From Scedosporium boydii (taxonomy: Eukaryota; Ascomycota; Sordariomycetes; Microascales; Microascaceae): DNA of 64,000 bases. Position 1 is the stretch's first letter; each line of letters begins with the position of its first letter. Below the pieces are notes generated by a model. That model was not told where the DNA came from, did not search any database, and was given only the letters and a program-made list of their open reading frames with translations. Below are positions 1-13,059 of the stretch, one piece after another. A program made the position numbers and the translations under genes. The stretch is taken from positions 40,194 through 104,193 of the forward strand of contig NJFT01000148.1 of the NCBI GenBank assembly GCA_002221725.1, given 5' to 3'.

Positions 1-3000
1 ATACGTACCAGGAAGTTATCAATCGCCAAACTAGCTTGTCCTTGGACTGCTCGATTGTATTCCACGGAGACGAACAATTTAGATTGACGGCCGGGTTGCG
101 TTACTTGGAATTTAGCTCCCAAGTGAGTCTTCGAGATGGCGTCGAGCATGCCCATCACACTGCTCGGAGCTGCCGGTAACCGTCCAGTTTCCACAAATTT
201 CTTGAGCTCTTCACTCAAGCCTCTGAATGACAATGCCGGATAGTTGATCGGTTTCTTCAGCTGCCGAACTGCTTCGACTTCGAATGCTACCTCGCGTTCT
301 TGCTCGACCTCCTGGAGTGCAGACGAGTGCACAGCCTGACCAGTGTCCTGAAACGCAGCCCGTCGGGCTTCTAGCTCCTCGATGAACCCCTTGAGTCTAC
401 AGTCGCGAGCTTGTGTGCCTTGTGTTATTTTCGGACGCTGCTTTGGCTCGTACAATTGCTGTAAGGTCTGAAGCTCATCCTGTCGTATTGCCGAAATGAA
501 CTTGTCCCTCTGTTCTCCGTTGTTGAGGAAATCGGGGTTGTCCAGAGATGCCTGCATCCGGGTGCAGAATGCTTGTCCTTGGGAGTAGTAAAGCGGCTGG
601 AGCTGTTCTATGCCGTCACACGTGTTGTGGATGAGCCAAACAAGTCTGGTGGCTTGTTAGCAAACGCGCAATAGAACGTATGACAGACGCTATCTCGATA
701 TATAGGAAGGAAAAATGAATACTTACACGTCTAGGGAGTCTATATTGACTGACTTTCCTCTCAAGTCGGCGATACTTTGGTATACGTCTGGGGGAATAAA
801 GAACTTGACGGCTTGGGTCGTCGCTAGCTGCCGAAGTCGCATCGCCGCTATTTGCCGCTCGTTAGAACAACTTGAAACTCGTCGCCGTGACGCAGGTCGT
901 ATCAATATAAAGCGGTCATTACTTACCTTGTACCGTATGATCCTTGGTTTGGCCAAGTCCCAAAGTCAAGGCACCGCAAGCGGTGGGCGGAAGCTTTAGG
1001 TCCGTCCCTCTTGTATGGGCCTGGAAAAGAAAAGTAAGCCAACCCCTGTGAGAATCATGATCAAAGTCGTTCATCCATCTGCCACACTTACCTCGTCAAG
1101 GTATACTAGGCATTTGGCCATGTCATCTGCGAAATTCGAGGCAAGCAGTGGGGTTACTGCTCCGGACCGGGTTATGACAAGGGGCCTGTCGTCGTCAAAG
1201 TAGAGAGCGCCGTCGGCAAGGGTATCGATCTCCAGCCACTTTTGAGCGAGCGTCTTGTTGTCCATCTCTAAGATTTGGGCACCAGCATCGATCAACACTC
1301 TTATTTTCAGATTAGACATCAGCTCTAAGATTTCGGTCTCCGTCAGCCGTCTTCCGTCGGCATCACAGGCCATAATGCACTCCCGGGATCTTGGCTGCAA
1401 CAGATATGTCATCACTTCGGCGTTTGTGTGGGACAGACGAGCAAGGTCCTCCTGCTTGATGTTGAGAGGAAGCATATTCCGGTTGTCATTAGTACCACTA
1501 AATCCGGTGCTCAACGCCTTCGCCTTGGACCTTGTACTCGAATTCTCATGCTGTCCTGAGGGAGGTGGAAAGACGGGGATGTCCCAACCATTGGATTGCA
1601 ATTTCACCTTGAACTGCTTTGCATGCCGCGGGAAAACGAAAGTGTTCATAAAGTAATCGATCACCGCAGTCTTGTACCGTAGAGCATTCCAGACTTGATG
1701 CAGTTGAACCTCGTCCTCCACGTTAATCGAGTTCCAGCTCTTCAAGGAGCCAGGGTAGTTCTCGCATCCGTTGATCCACTTCTCATACTCGATTGACGGA
1801 TCGTCAGAATTGAGAACCTGCTCTAGAGCCTGCTTCAACTGTGGCATTGAGAGGCCGCCATAGTAAAACGACAAGGACGTGAACAGAATGGCGACGTCGG
1901 GGTGGCCCCATTCTGACTGATCGCTCGGCACACCCTTGGCATAAAACGGCACAGCAATAGGATCACGGCTAGGGTGCAATCCATATTGTACGTTCCACCG
2001 TTTCTTGAGTGTCATGATCAAGATGCGTCCGATCAAGAGGCCGCGAAGTAGGTAAATGGCGTGGCGGACGCTTGGTTTGTCCCGGAAGAGTCCACGGACT
2101 ACTTTGACACTTGCCTTTTTGACACCGGTACATCTTAGGAATTCTTCGACGGCATGACGTTCCGTTGTCGCAAGGTCGTCCAGAGGAAGCAGCGCACTGC
2201 CTCTTTTGAGGACATCTGCGATAAGTCGATTGATTAATTCGTCCTCCACATCACGGCGAAGAAAATACAGGAACGGGAACCCTCGCTGGTGGCCGCGGTA
2301 CACCTCAATGGAGTGAGGATACTCTCTTGCTAGATCGTGCAGATTCAAGTCGACTAGGTGAAGAAGGGCTTGGACGATTTTCCACCTGTGAGGGTGACCA
2401 TCCACCGTCATTTGTGTGCCGGAAGGGTAGATAAGCTGGGTCCTGACCGCTAGGGTATAATCGGACTCGTCCAGCACATCACGACAGACGGCTCCGAACC
2501 ATCGGTGGATCTTAATCATACGTTCTGCGTCCTCCAATTTTCCATCTAAGAGTCTCTGGAGCCCACTCAGCATGAAGGATAGGTTATGCTCGGGTAGACA
2601 GATCATGACACCCCTGCTCTCTTGGATGTCTTTGTGGAACTTGAAGAAAGAAGTTATGGTATCCCGATCCGTTTGGGTTTTCCTTGAAAAAGGTACATGA
2701 CCCAGCCGTTTGTTAAGGAAGATTCCAAGTCGTGATTGCAAGATCTGAGCCGTCTGTTGGAGTAGAGGCTTCGGAACAATGATTCGGACGAGGTTACGTT
2801 TGTCGGCAAGGGCCGCGGAAACCATGGGAATAATGCACGAAGTTTTCCCTTTAGGAATGGAGTTAGTGTATCTGGTCTCTCTCTGCTCGGACATATCCAC
2901 TCGATACGCACCTTGTCCCATGTTCATTTGCAAGACGGAGTTTTCTCCTGAAGCGGGGTTTATTGTAGCCAAGGCGACATCGATTTGGTCCGGCCGAATG

Positions 3001-6000
3001 AGAACATCGGCCTCGATCTCCAAGAGTAACCAGTACGGATGCTGTTCGGGGCTCCAGTTAGTATGGCCGATATTGGCCTCTTCCTCATTCGCTCGGTGAC
3101 TGTTATAGCCCAAGTAACTGTGGATACGGAGCTCCCGTTGGCACTTGGTTATCAAGATACCGTAGCCAACTATGGCAGATTTCATTGTCTGATGCAGAAG
3201 TTTCATTGACTCTTCCGATCTTAGGTATCCCAGGAGAGTACATTGGGTTATAGCAGGCCAGAGGTGTCCTGCCTTGAGCCACCGAATTTGGCGCGAAGTA
3301 AGCGAGGCATCCGGGGTTTCGAATGATGTCTGGATGGAGCGAAACTGGGTATCTACTTCGGAAAATGGGTCACCAGCACCGCCGTTGGTTTGAACTGGCC
3401 GCCCTCCATTGGTCAAGTTTTCATGTACTCGGTAGCGGAAACCCCGAATGCTTTGCGCTAGATCTTCGCCATATCGTTGACGAACCCTCGACCCGGATGC
3501 GCAGAGGCGAGTAGCAATGGTCTGGAGTTCATTGAGGGACTCATAGTTGGGTTTCGGCATGATTCCAGCTCTAGATGCCGAAGGCGTGAAGTACCTCTTT
3601 TGCGGTGAAGGAATGTGCCGCCGGGGGTGTGGAGAAGAGCGGTTGTGCTTTCCAAGGACTTGCTGCCATGTCAGAGGTATGGTACCGCTCAGAGCTAGTT
3701 CTTTCGACGACATGTGAGGCTCAAAAGGCTTTCGTAGCAGATCAATAAGTGATGGAACCTCGCCGCCTCTTGTGCGTTCCCTTATATACTCATCAATGGA
3801 GATGAACTGTTCGGGTTTGAACACATCCTCCGCCCTTCGCTGGTTTAGTACGGCCTGAACTTCCACCAGGTAGTTCGAAAATTCTCTGTTTTGGTAGAGA
3901 GATATCCATTCCAGTGAAATGGCCCGGTAAGCTTGCTCTACGTCTAGGAGTAGGTCCTTGTCAGGATTGGGGATCCTTGGTTGTAAGCAAGGCCACTGCT
4001 CCATCAGAAGCGTCACAAACTTCTTACAGTCTTCATCAACTCTTCTGCGATGAGCATCGGCCTCCTTCTGAGCTTTTCGGCGCTGCTTTCCACTGGCGAG
4101 GTTCTCGAGTACGTCAACATCGGTGGTAGGGAGGGGCTGGCGATATGGCTGAACCATTTCTAGAAGATAGTTGAGATCAGGTTCCTTTCCGGGTTTGAAG
4201 TTATGATACTCGGGCCAGTCTGGAGCTTCGATCCTTTTCAGCTCGTCAAATATTGCGAATGCCGCCACTGTTCTCGCCAGTTCCATGTCGGCCTCTCTGT
4301 TGTACACCATTGGGGCAAGCTTGAACATGAGTGTGAACGGATCGGTGGATTCCTTTGCAAGATCTACCAGGGACCCCCAGTGTTTCCATAGATCGATTCC
4401 AAGTCGATCACTGAGGGCCATATCTTCAATAGAAGAGTTGCGACCGCCAATTGTATCCGATTTTGACAAGTAGTCCGCGAGATCCTGCGGGGTCTTGATT
4501 TTGGAGGGTCGGTTACGGATGAGATGAACAATTTCCTGAGTATTCCGACGCCTGACACACTTGTCAAGAATCCGGTGGCGAGTCTCATAAGGGCGATCAA
4601 GGACTGAGTTTTGTTTCTCCAGTATTTTGATTCCTAAGGGACGTTCGTATACCAGTCGTCTGCGCAATGCTCGGCCATCCAGGTGGGAATGGTGTGACTG
4701 AAGTAATGGTTCTTCCTGGGCCGATTCGTTGGGTGCCACAGATGAAAGCGTTTGTAAGTCTCTTGAACGTCGCAAAATCTCCAGGGCGAGCGGTCGTAGA
4801 GCCTCATGCTGGGTTGTTGGAGTCAAGGCAGGGTTCCACGAATCCACCTTCATCTCAGCCAGGTGAGCGGGGTAGTATGTCCTCTGTGGAGAGAGATCCG
4901 CAATTTTCTTAAGAATGCGTGCCAGGTTCTGCGATAAAGGTGCCCAGGGTTGGCAGATTCCTGCCTCGAGCCAACTTAATGCTTCCTCTGTACCTGTACG
5001 ATTGGTTAAAGGATCGGGGAGGATGAAGGAGGTGGCGGCATGGAGAAGGGCTTTCGTGTATATGAGTCGAGGTTCTGCAGCACAATCCATCCTGCCGAGA
5101 GTTCGATTGATAGAATATCTCCCGAATTCGCCCGTCGAGGCAATTTCAATGAGGACGTGGCCCTTGTGTCGCTTCTGCCTCATTTCCCCAAAGGGGACAA
5201 GAACGGACCTCTTTGAGTGATCTCGGACGTCGCGTAAGACGAGCTTGCTTGTGAGGCCGTACCATGTCCCGGCATCTTGGTTCGGATCAACCTCACTTTT
5301 CAACTGAGGAAAGTAGAGGTAATAGCTTCGGCCCACGCAGATTTTCATATGGTGCCGGGTCAAGAAGGCCTCCACATTTCCATTTTCAGGCTGCTGTAGA
5401 TATATGTATCTCGGGTCTTCAAGAGGGGAGAGAATTCCGATGACCTGACGAAAGAGAAATCCACGGGGGTCAAGCAGCCTCGAGCTTCGTCTTCTGCAGA
5501 CGCTGTCTTTGAGGTCCAATACCCAACCGTCTTTGGGCTTCGGATACCACTTGCGCTCTACCTTTGTTATGTAGACAAGTCTTCTGTGGATATCTCTATT
5601 TGGAGGGGGGAAAAAGAAAAAAGAGGCAATGTTAGCTACCACTTTAACCACAATATCATAGAGGGGTTTTCAATATCTTACAGCCAGTGGACATGCCCAT
5701 CAATCAAGGGCTGTGGGAGGTCGCCGGCAAGTATCTTGCCCGGCACAAACCGGAGTGTCATGCTGCTTCCGACAGCCAGGACTACAAGCTCGTCGTCCTC
5801 CCAGCCGATGTGGATACGAAATCTATTGGGCGTGATACATAGCACTATACAGTATTAGCATAATTACAGAACATAAGTGTAGAAAGAAAATCAAGGAAAT
5901 GGCTAGAATGCTTATGTGGTTTGGAGAGAGGCGTACTGTATTTCATCCCTTTATACCAGGACGGTGCCGTGAGCAGAGGTTGGTCTCCGAATAGCAGCTT

Positions 6001-9000
6001 AAGGATCGCATTGTACGCCAAAGTTTCAGGTAGTTTCTTGTAAACAATCAGCCGCAATTTCTCCACGGAAAAGGGTTTGTGTTTTGAAATGCCGTTTCTA
6101 GTAGGGAAACGGCCTATCTCATGGTTGGCATAGAACTTACACTTATGGGATGCTCATCAATGAGCAGTATACCTTGAATGTGATTATACTTGATCCTTTG
6201 GCCAATTCGTTCCCTTGTAGGAGAGGTACTACAAGTGATCCAAGACCCGGAAAATGGGATGATGGGTCCTCCAATGTGTCTCTCATCATCTCCAGTATCA
6301 GGCCAAATCTCAGAGAGAGCGAGCAGGAGGCCATTCGGCTGCGACAGCATGGAAGTAATGACCGAGTGATCAAGGTCAAACGCCAATTTCAAATCTCTGG
6401 CAATAGCAGACTGGAGCGGCTCCGGCAGCCCGTCGAGTTCGCTTGTTAGGTTATCGTTTACCGAAATGCTAGCCTCGATGTACGCGGCAAGGTCGTCCAC
6501 GTTGATTATGGAACAGCCACGGCAAATTTCAAAGGTACGGCGACACAGAAGGGCAACCCGGAGGGTGTATCGCTGGAACCTCTGAGCTGCCTCGATTGTC
6601 TTCGAGCGGAATGTTTCCCCTCGAAGTATTCGCACCCATTTGAGGCAGATAGACCTCGCTCTCAGGATGAGTTGGGCCGCTTTCTCCCGTGAAACAGCGA
6701 GCTCAAACAGCCGAAGGGCCAAAGAAATAACCAACTCCATCAGATAAACCTCCCTCCAATTGGAAACAATAGTATCCAACCTGGAGGATAGCTGATTCGC
6801 AAGGGCTTCTCCAAAGGTTTCATCTCGAAAAATGCCGTGGAGAGCACGGTAGGGCTCATCTGTTCCATGACCGGGTCCAGCCTGAACAGCCAAGTAAGTG
6901 ACAAGGCTGGCGGTAGCCTCACTCGAGAAGTTCAAATTCGTAGAGCCTAGCTCGACTAAGATGGATATCCATCGTCGGGACTCGCCTGAGGATACGTTTT
7001 GGAAAGCTAGAAATTCATTCATGTTGAGACCCGCCGGGCATCTCGACTGACTTGCCATAATCTCGTAGGATGACCGGGATGCGCCAGGGCTGATGGCTGC
7101 CTGTAGGAGCTGTGCACAGGGAAACTTCTCGGGGAAGGAAACCCTGAAATGTTGGTGAAACGATGGCTCAATCCGGTGCCTCCCCATCCACGTGGACGAA
7201 GTCACATCGCAATATCCCATTGTCAAGCCATTGGGCTTGCAGATTTTGTCCCATTCGATAGGAAACTTTGCGTGTTTATAATGTGTTCTCAAAACTGTAG
7301 AGAGTGTTAGCTTCCGGACAAGAGAAACATGGAATATGGAGATTTGATATGTCAGAGGATCACATACAGGGTTTTGACGTCGATGCAAGAGTCACCTTTG
7401 AAGGGGTCGTATTCGGGCTCAGGAATCTCTTCAGGGGGCCGTAATCTGGAAGGGCGCACTTTGGTAACTTCGTTTCTAAGGACCCCGTGGTGCCTAAGCG
7501 GTGTACAATCAACCATGTCGTATCACGATATAAAGAAAATGAGCGTGGGAGGAGAAGCTCGAAAATAACGGCCTTTGCGAACGAAGGGTCAGAGGGCAAC
7601 GGGTGTTCGTATAGTTCGATGCGTAGACCCTCGGCCTGTTCTTTTGTCGTACATCGCAAGCACTCCGAAGGGCGATGTATGGGCTTGGACCACCGCGGGT
7701 CCGCGCTGTCCAAGAACTGAATGGTGCAGCACGTGGTGTTTATTACCCGTATCATTTCTTGATGCTCGTGGGTTTTACGCTCCCATTCGCGTCTCTTTCC
7801 TTCAAGTCGGCTGGCGGCATATTCCTCGATGCTCTGGTAAAGGTCAACAAATGAACTCTTCCAAGGCTCATCTGCGAAAAATCTTTCGGCAAAACAGCCC
7901 GGTCGAGGGTGATCCAGGATTGTGTGACGATGCTGGCTACTGGCGTCGACCCTCTGTCTAAGGTGCAATTGGATCTTTTGAAGACGAATCATGTCCGACA
8001 TCCGCGGAAGAAGCAGGCCGTCAAACATTGGCGCGGTGAAGATAGGATGGAACTCATTTAAGAGAGGATAGATAAGGCATGCAGTTTTGTCAAGTTCGAC
8101 CCAGAGGTCCATGACGTTGAGGACCATGACCGAGAGTAATTCGGCGTTACCTTCGTACAAAGGAACAGAAGACTCGATGTAAAGACTGGTCATCTTGGCA
8201 ATTGCCCGACAAGTGCTGTCATGGTCGGCGTCATGGTTGGCTAGCAAGTCTCGAATTTGCACTTCCATTTTTGAGAGACTCAAATGCTTTCTTGCGAACT
8301 CATTGTCAGCGACAGAGCGGGACACTGAGAGACTATGGGCTGGGTCGTCAGAGTCTTTGCTATTCTGCTCCAAGGTGCGGGCGCGGTGGTTTTCGACCAT
8401 TTGGGTCAAACTAGCGCGACTCCTACCAAGACTCATCTTGAGCTCTCCGGGGGTCGCATGCTTCTGAAGCAGAGGGAGGTGGGTCCTAGTATCCGCTAAG
8501 AACCCAGACCAGGTGTCTCCGATGAAGGTGTTAATAGAGGCGATATCTTTGTCAATTCGTGGTCCGATGGCATCGAACAATAGCTCACAATGCGCCGAAA
8601 CAGAAGGACTTTGACTTCGTGCCCTATCCACATCGAGCTTTGCCAGTCTCCGGCAGAGTTTGGTTCTGAGGAGGGCGATTTTACCAAGGTTATCCGAGAA
8701 TGCTTCGACAGAATGCGCGAACTCAGATAGCAATAAGCAAACTGCGAACTTATACTCCATCCGACCGACCTCATCTCCAAGATGATGGCAGAGATAGCGT
8801 TGCAATGCAACGCGAAGAACAAGCCAGTACGGCATGCGGCGCCAGGGCTTGGGGCCTTTACCCCAACAGACTTCATCACGTACCCTCTTCCATAATTTCC
8901 TAGTGGAGATCCGCCGACCATTTCCCTCGAGAATGGTCATCAGTAGGGATGTGATGATGGATGGGTCATTTGAATCCCGGTACTCATGGGTTGGAGAGCC

Positions 9001-9664
9001 AGCCTTCGACGCGTGTGCTGAGAACTCCAAGGGGATCTCAACAGAGGCGTTATCAAGGAATGATGCTAGGTTCTTCCTGAACGACTCATCTTCGAGCGTA
9101 GAGATGGGGACTGCAACAGCAGATCCGGGAAACTCCCATTTTAGAGCACTTAGGCTAGCTTGCACGTCCTTGTTGCGTGGCGAGGCTTCGAATGCTTCGA
9201 AAACCACATTTCCAGCCAGTTCCGAGCTGAAAATAAAATTGATGTCAGCAGCCATAGCAAACGGCATCGAACCATGCGACCAAACAAGAACACGTTGGAA
9301 TAACTCACTCCGAAGGAAAATAGATATACACAGCGGCATTCTGGCGCGGAATATGAAGGAGGAGGAAGTCAGACGGCTCCATTTTCGCCAGTGCCTCTTC
9401 GAGAATTGCGCTCTCAATACGGCCATTTGAGTTAATCGCCCTGCTCCTGGTGATTGAACGGCCAATGGCTTCCCACAACGGAGATGACTTGTCGCCCGCG
9501 TTAACTTGCATGAAGCACGAGACTTGTAGGATACGGTCTGCCAGCTCAGTCTCTAGTTCGGGCAAGTTAGGATCTAAAGATCCGGGAAGCTGTCCTGGCA
9601 ATACGAGATGGTTGAACAGAGATACCGCAGGGTCGATACCCCTAGCGTTTGGCGGGAGCGCCAT
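1..9664 (-). CDS. Giant DUF6606/DUF3638/DUF3645 P-loop protein, C-terminus cut by window edge
   Basis: Exons, in coding order: 9664-9309, 9226-7368, 7294-6141, 6060-5937, 5844-5682, 5595-2912, 2848-1092, 1020-927, 847-727, 645 to about 9; a probable donor (GTACGTAT) begins at base 8, so the last part lies outside. Phases close, giving about 2983 residues here. I see a DUF6606-like N-terminus (about residues 1-280), then DUF3638 with a helicase-type motif I (MNMGQGKTS, about 2110-2118), DUF3645 (YAKGVPSDQSEWGHPDVAI, about 2420) and a Walker-B-like DEAHTRGTD (about 2698-2706). The intron at 2849-2911 (63 nt) falls inside motif I and the one at 1021-1091 falls between DE and AH; both motifs appear only after splicing. 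Fungal relatives of about 3000 residues are often labelled ubiquitinyl hydrolase, but I see no catalytic triad supporting that. Cellular role unknown; probably a large cytosolic NTPase. Start ATG at 9664 gives the expected family N-terminus. Confidence 0.9.
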
Positions 9665-9790
9665 GCTGCCAACACCAAATCAGACAGTCGGCGCCCCTAA
9701 AAATGAGACAAAATGTCAAAATTGAGAGTATGATAAAGGTATGGGGTGTTCGGAGGTGCGGAGAAGATGGGAGACGAGATGGTGAGAATG

Positions 9791-9822
9791 AAAAGAAGAA
9801 GAAGAAGAAGAAGAAAAAGAAG
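9791..9822. repeat. AAG-rich microsatellite
   Basis: Imperfect (AAG)n tract, read as CTT/T-rich pyrimidine on the minus strand about 130 bases upstream of the giant gene's ATG. Such pyrimidine tracts are common near fungal transcription starts; a promoter role is inference. Confidence 0.8.
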
Positions 9823-11830
9823 GAGAAGGGAATGTTAGCGAATGTCAATGACTGGGACTGGAGGCTCCTGAGTCGCGTCCGTTTGCTCGGGCGGTTGCAT
9901 GCGCCACGATTGGTTTTGCAAGCTCGAAGCAGGCTCAAACGAGGCCCAAAAGAACAGAGTGCTGTAGGAGATGAAAACAGAAACCCAGCTTTCTTTCAAT
10001 GGTGTTGAGGAGATGGTAGTGAGGGCAACAGGTGCATTTCGTGTTGGGGGTAAGCCAACTCAATGTACAAAGAAAGGAAGCAAGCAAGAAGCTCAAAGAG
10101 CTGACAGAAATACAGAAGATCCTAAAGATACAAACATCGAGCTGGGACAGGGATGCACCTTTGCCGTGATGATCCCTCGCATGGGCGGGCTCGAAGATGT
10201 GAGGCTTACAAAAGCTAGCCTTACTCTAAAATGGCTAAGAACCTTGGAAAAATTAATTCTAATGCTGCCAGGACTCATTCAGAATGATGAACATAAGATG
10301 GGGAGGTTAAAATATAACATGCCGTGCCTGTGGTGGGCTGGGGTTCACCTTAAGAGCATCATAAAAGCTGCCTGGAGATGGCAAGGCTCTCGCTCATCAA
10401 TGTTAATGAATCAAATAAAGACTTTACAGAACCAGGTGAAAACTCTCTCAATAAACACTCCAAACACCTTTGGCAGATTGTCAGGTTGGGCTGCCACCCC
10501 AAGCAGGCTGGCGCCAATGCAGAGGATGGTGTAACCAACTGATATAGGAGGAGCATTGTGATTTGGGAAAATAACGCAGTCGGGGAGAAATGAGTTCGCC
10601 TGGGCTTAGCAAGAGGTGCGCGAAACGAGGCGGCCAGCAGGTTTTGTTGTGGCATTATGCTACTGGTCGAAACCAGGCCTTTCTGGGCTGAGGCTGGCTC
10701 TGATTACGCCACAGAGAGGTCGACACGATGGAAATAGTCTATGTTCTCTTCATTGGATTTTCCAGAGGCAAGAGATCAATGGCGCTCGAAGGGTTGTGAG
10801 GGGAGGTAATCGTTGCAAAACTGGCACTTACCTCTATTTATTCAAAAGATGAGCGCCCGACAAATGCGTCAAGGCGGCTTGGCAAGTTCGTTGCCTGATA
10901 AAAGCAGGCCGCAACCAGTGGAATCTTCGACCAGCTGTGTTATTGGCTGGCCATTCAGCCATTCACCCCGAGAACAGACGAGAGTCGTCCCGGGTCCTGG
11001 AGGTTTTAGGAACGGAGCTCGACCGGAGTCGGGACCGACAGGCCGTCGTTAGACGGCCGTGACTGGGCAGGGAATATCGGCAAAATCGGGAATATAGATC
11101 GGGAATATCGGGAGACGTCCAGACAACGGCACGACTCCACAACTTGCGGACGAATGGCCCCTGACTCACAACCTCACAAGGGGCACTAGTGTAGCTGGGA
11201 GCAGAAGCTTTGCACTAAGTTCTGCATGGAGTTACCACGAGTCGCTTAAGAAACCCGCGATCTTTGCATTAGTGCATCCAGATATACACTACAACTGGAT
11301 CGGTTTCTTCCAGGCTCTTCACCACGAGGTTAATCATCCACTCTTTACCGGAATAGGTTTCCAAGGATGTCACGAACCGAACTCGCGCTTCGCTTTTAAG
11401 CCTGCTCCGTCCTTTCTGATCTGGAGCTCTGCTTGAGCCTAGACCTCGGACACAGAGGGGGCTCGTATCGAAGTGGATTTCGTAGAATGCAAACAAAGAA
11501 GATTGGACTCGTTCGTTGGAGGTGATGGATAAGGCCATCCGTATGGACCCGGCGGCTGCGTGGTGTACACGGTGTATGAATCAATGTCGTCTACACTCGA
11601 CATCGAAAATTTCACTTGGAGCTACCTTGACGATCAACTTTAACCAAGGGCCCACCTGCCTTATCCAAGTCTACGAACATGACGCTACACGCGCTGGGGT
11701 GCGGAGTACCTTAGGATCAGGAACACCTTCCCATTTTCTTCTTGGTCGCTCCTCCCGCTGAGCAGGTACAAGGTAGGGTGTGCAATTGTGGGAAGTTCCC
11801 ATCCTCAAACCTTCCGCATTCCCGTCCTCT

Positions 11831-11850
11831 GTACTTCGTACTTCGTACTT
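11831..11850. repeat. TACTTCGTAC repeat cluster
   Basis: Two overlapping copies of the near-palindromic decamer TACTTCGTAC. Further copies or near-copies occur at about 12590-12607, 43945-43954 and 50865-50876, all intergenic. Function unknown. Confidence 0.7.
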
Positions 11851-13059
11851 CATCGTGCTCATGTGCAACTCCTCCCGCCTTTGCGCCTGCCCTCTCGGAT
11901 TCCGACCCCACGAAGTAGGCAAGCCATGATAACGGGTGACGTATATTGAGATTGCAACGACCCAGTCGCAGCTTGTCATGGCCTGATGAAAATGCAAATC
12001 ACGGCAACTGCGAATCTCACCATTTTCCATGTGCCAACGTTGGCATCTCCTTCCCACTGCTCTCACCAGCTCCACAGCTCCATGGGCGTGCGGACTCGCC
12101 TTCCCTCCAACAAGACAAGGCTTGGAATCTGAGATGATGTCTTCAAGATAGGCCCGTGGTTACCATTCTGCAGACATTTACAGTCAAGAAGGAACCCGGA
12201 ACGGAGAATTCTTGTACTTCGCCTTTGGATGGAGGAAGGAGTGTTGATACGTCAAATGTCAATGCGGGCAGGAGGGACACTGGTACGGTAGTGTACATCC
12301 TCTCCTTCGACACTAGCAGGATCAATCTTCTTCCACTCCCGCCCCAATTGATGCCCCCATATTACCAAGTTCCACGCACGCCCTTTCGCCGACACCAAAA
12401 AACACTAACATTAGAACCTTGCCATTGGCTTCTGGACCGCTTCCAACCTAGCGCACATTGAGGGTCTCCTTCCGTAGGCCCCTGTCATTTGTTGTTCCAA
12501 TATGCCATGCCATGATCCGGCAATGTTCTTGCCGCCCCGCTTCAATTGTTGTCTTCGCCTCCGAGGTCCCGCACTCGGCCGCCTCTCGAGTACTTCGTAC
12601 TTCGTATGCCCCCCAGTCCTTGGCAAGCGCTGGGTCATCAGCATCAGAATTTTAACCTCCGAAATATGGAGCAAGCTATTTCTAATAAGAACCATGAAGA
12701 GTCCCAGACCTAGCGGTCAATAAAATCTCTCGAGCTTTAATATGACTCCTAGAATATCGCCATGATAACAATCCGCTCTACAATTTCCCTTCTTCTTATC
12801 ATTGGCTCTTCATACAAAAGGTCCTTCTTGCTCTTCTGCTCTTCTTCTTTGGACGCCCTTTGAGCTACAAGCAGACCTGACTAATTGATCTCTTTTTCTT
12901 CCCCTCTGGCATTACGAATCTTCCTGTGACCAAGGCCTGAAGAAAGTTGAAGACTTTGAATTCTCTTCATTCTATGACCTCTCCTCACAAAGCCAGTTCC
13001 ACCAGGTGTGACTTTTAGAAAGTCTATAGGGCATTAACCTTTACCCCCATTGGCCTATA

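Larger units (their letters stand above)
9665..13059. other. 3.4-kb intergenic stretch
   Basis: Shared upstream region of the giant P-loop gene (minus) and the MFS gene (plus). It holds an AAG-rich tract at 9791-9822, which is a pyrimidine tract just upstream of the minus-strand start. There is a perfect 7-bp inverted repeat at 11041-11058, followed by three imperfect copies of a cgggaatat motif (about 11069-11112). Two TACTTCGTAC clusters lie at 11831-11850 and 12590-12607. Open frames here (the longest is 187 codons, 9971-10534) show no recognisable domain and I do not call them genes. Confidence 0.6.

Noticed and set aside
2849..2911. A novel 21-residue insertion in the DUF3638 P-loop
   Set aside because: It is a 63-nt intron with GTGCGT donor, CTAAC branch and AAG acceptor; removal restores the family motif exactly.
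9971..10534. 187-codon open frame on the plus strand
   Set aside because: No domain, no signal peptide, no conserved-looking composition; a frame of this length is expected about once by chance in 64 kb.
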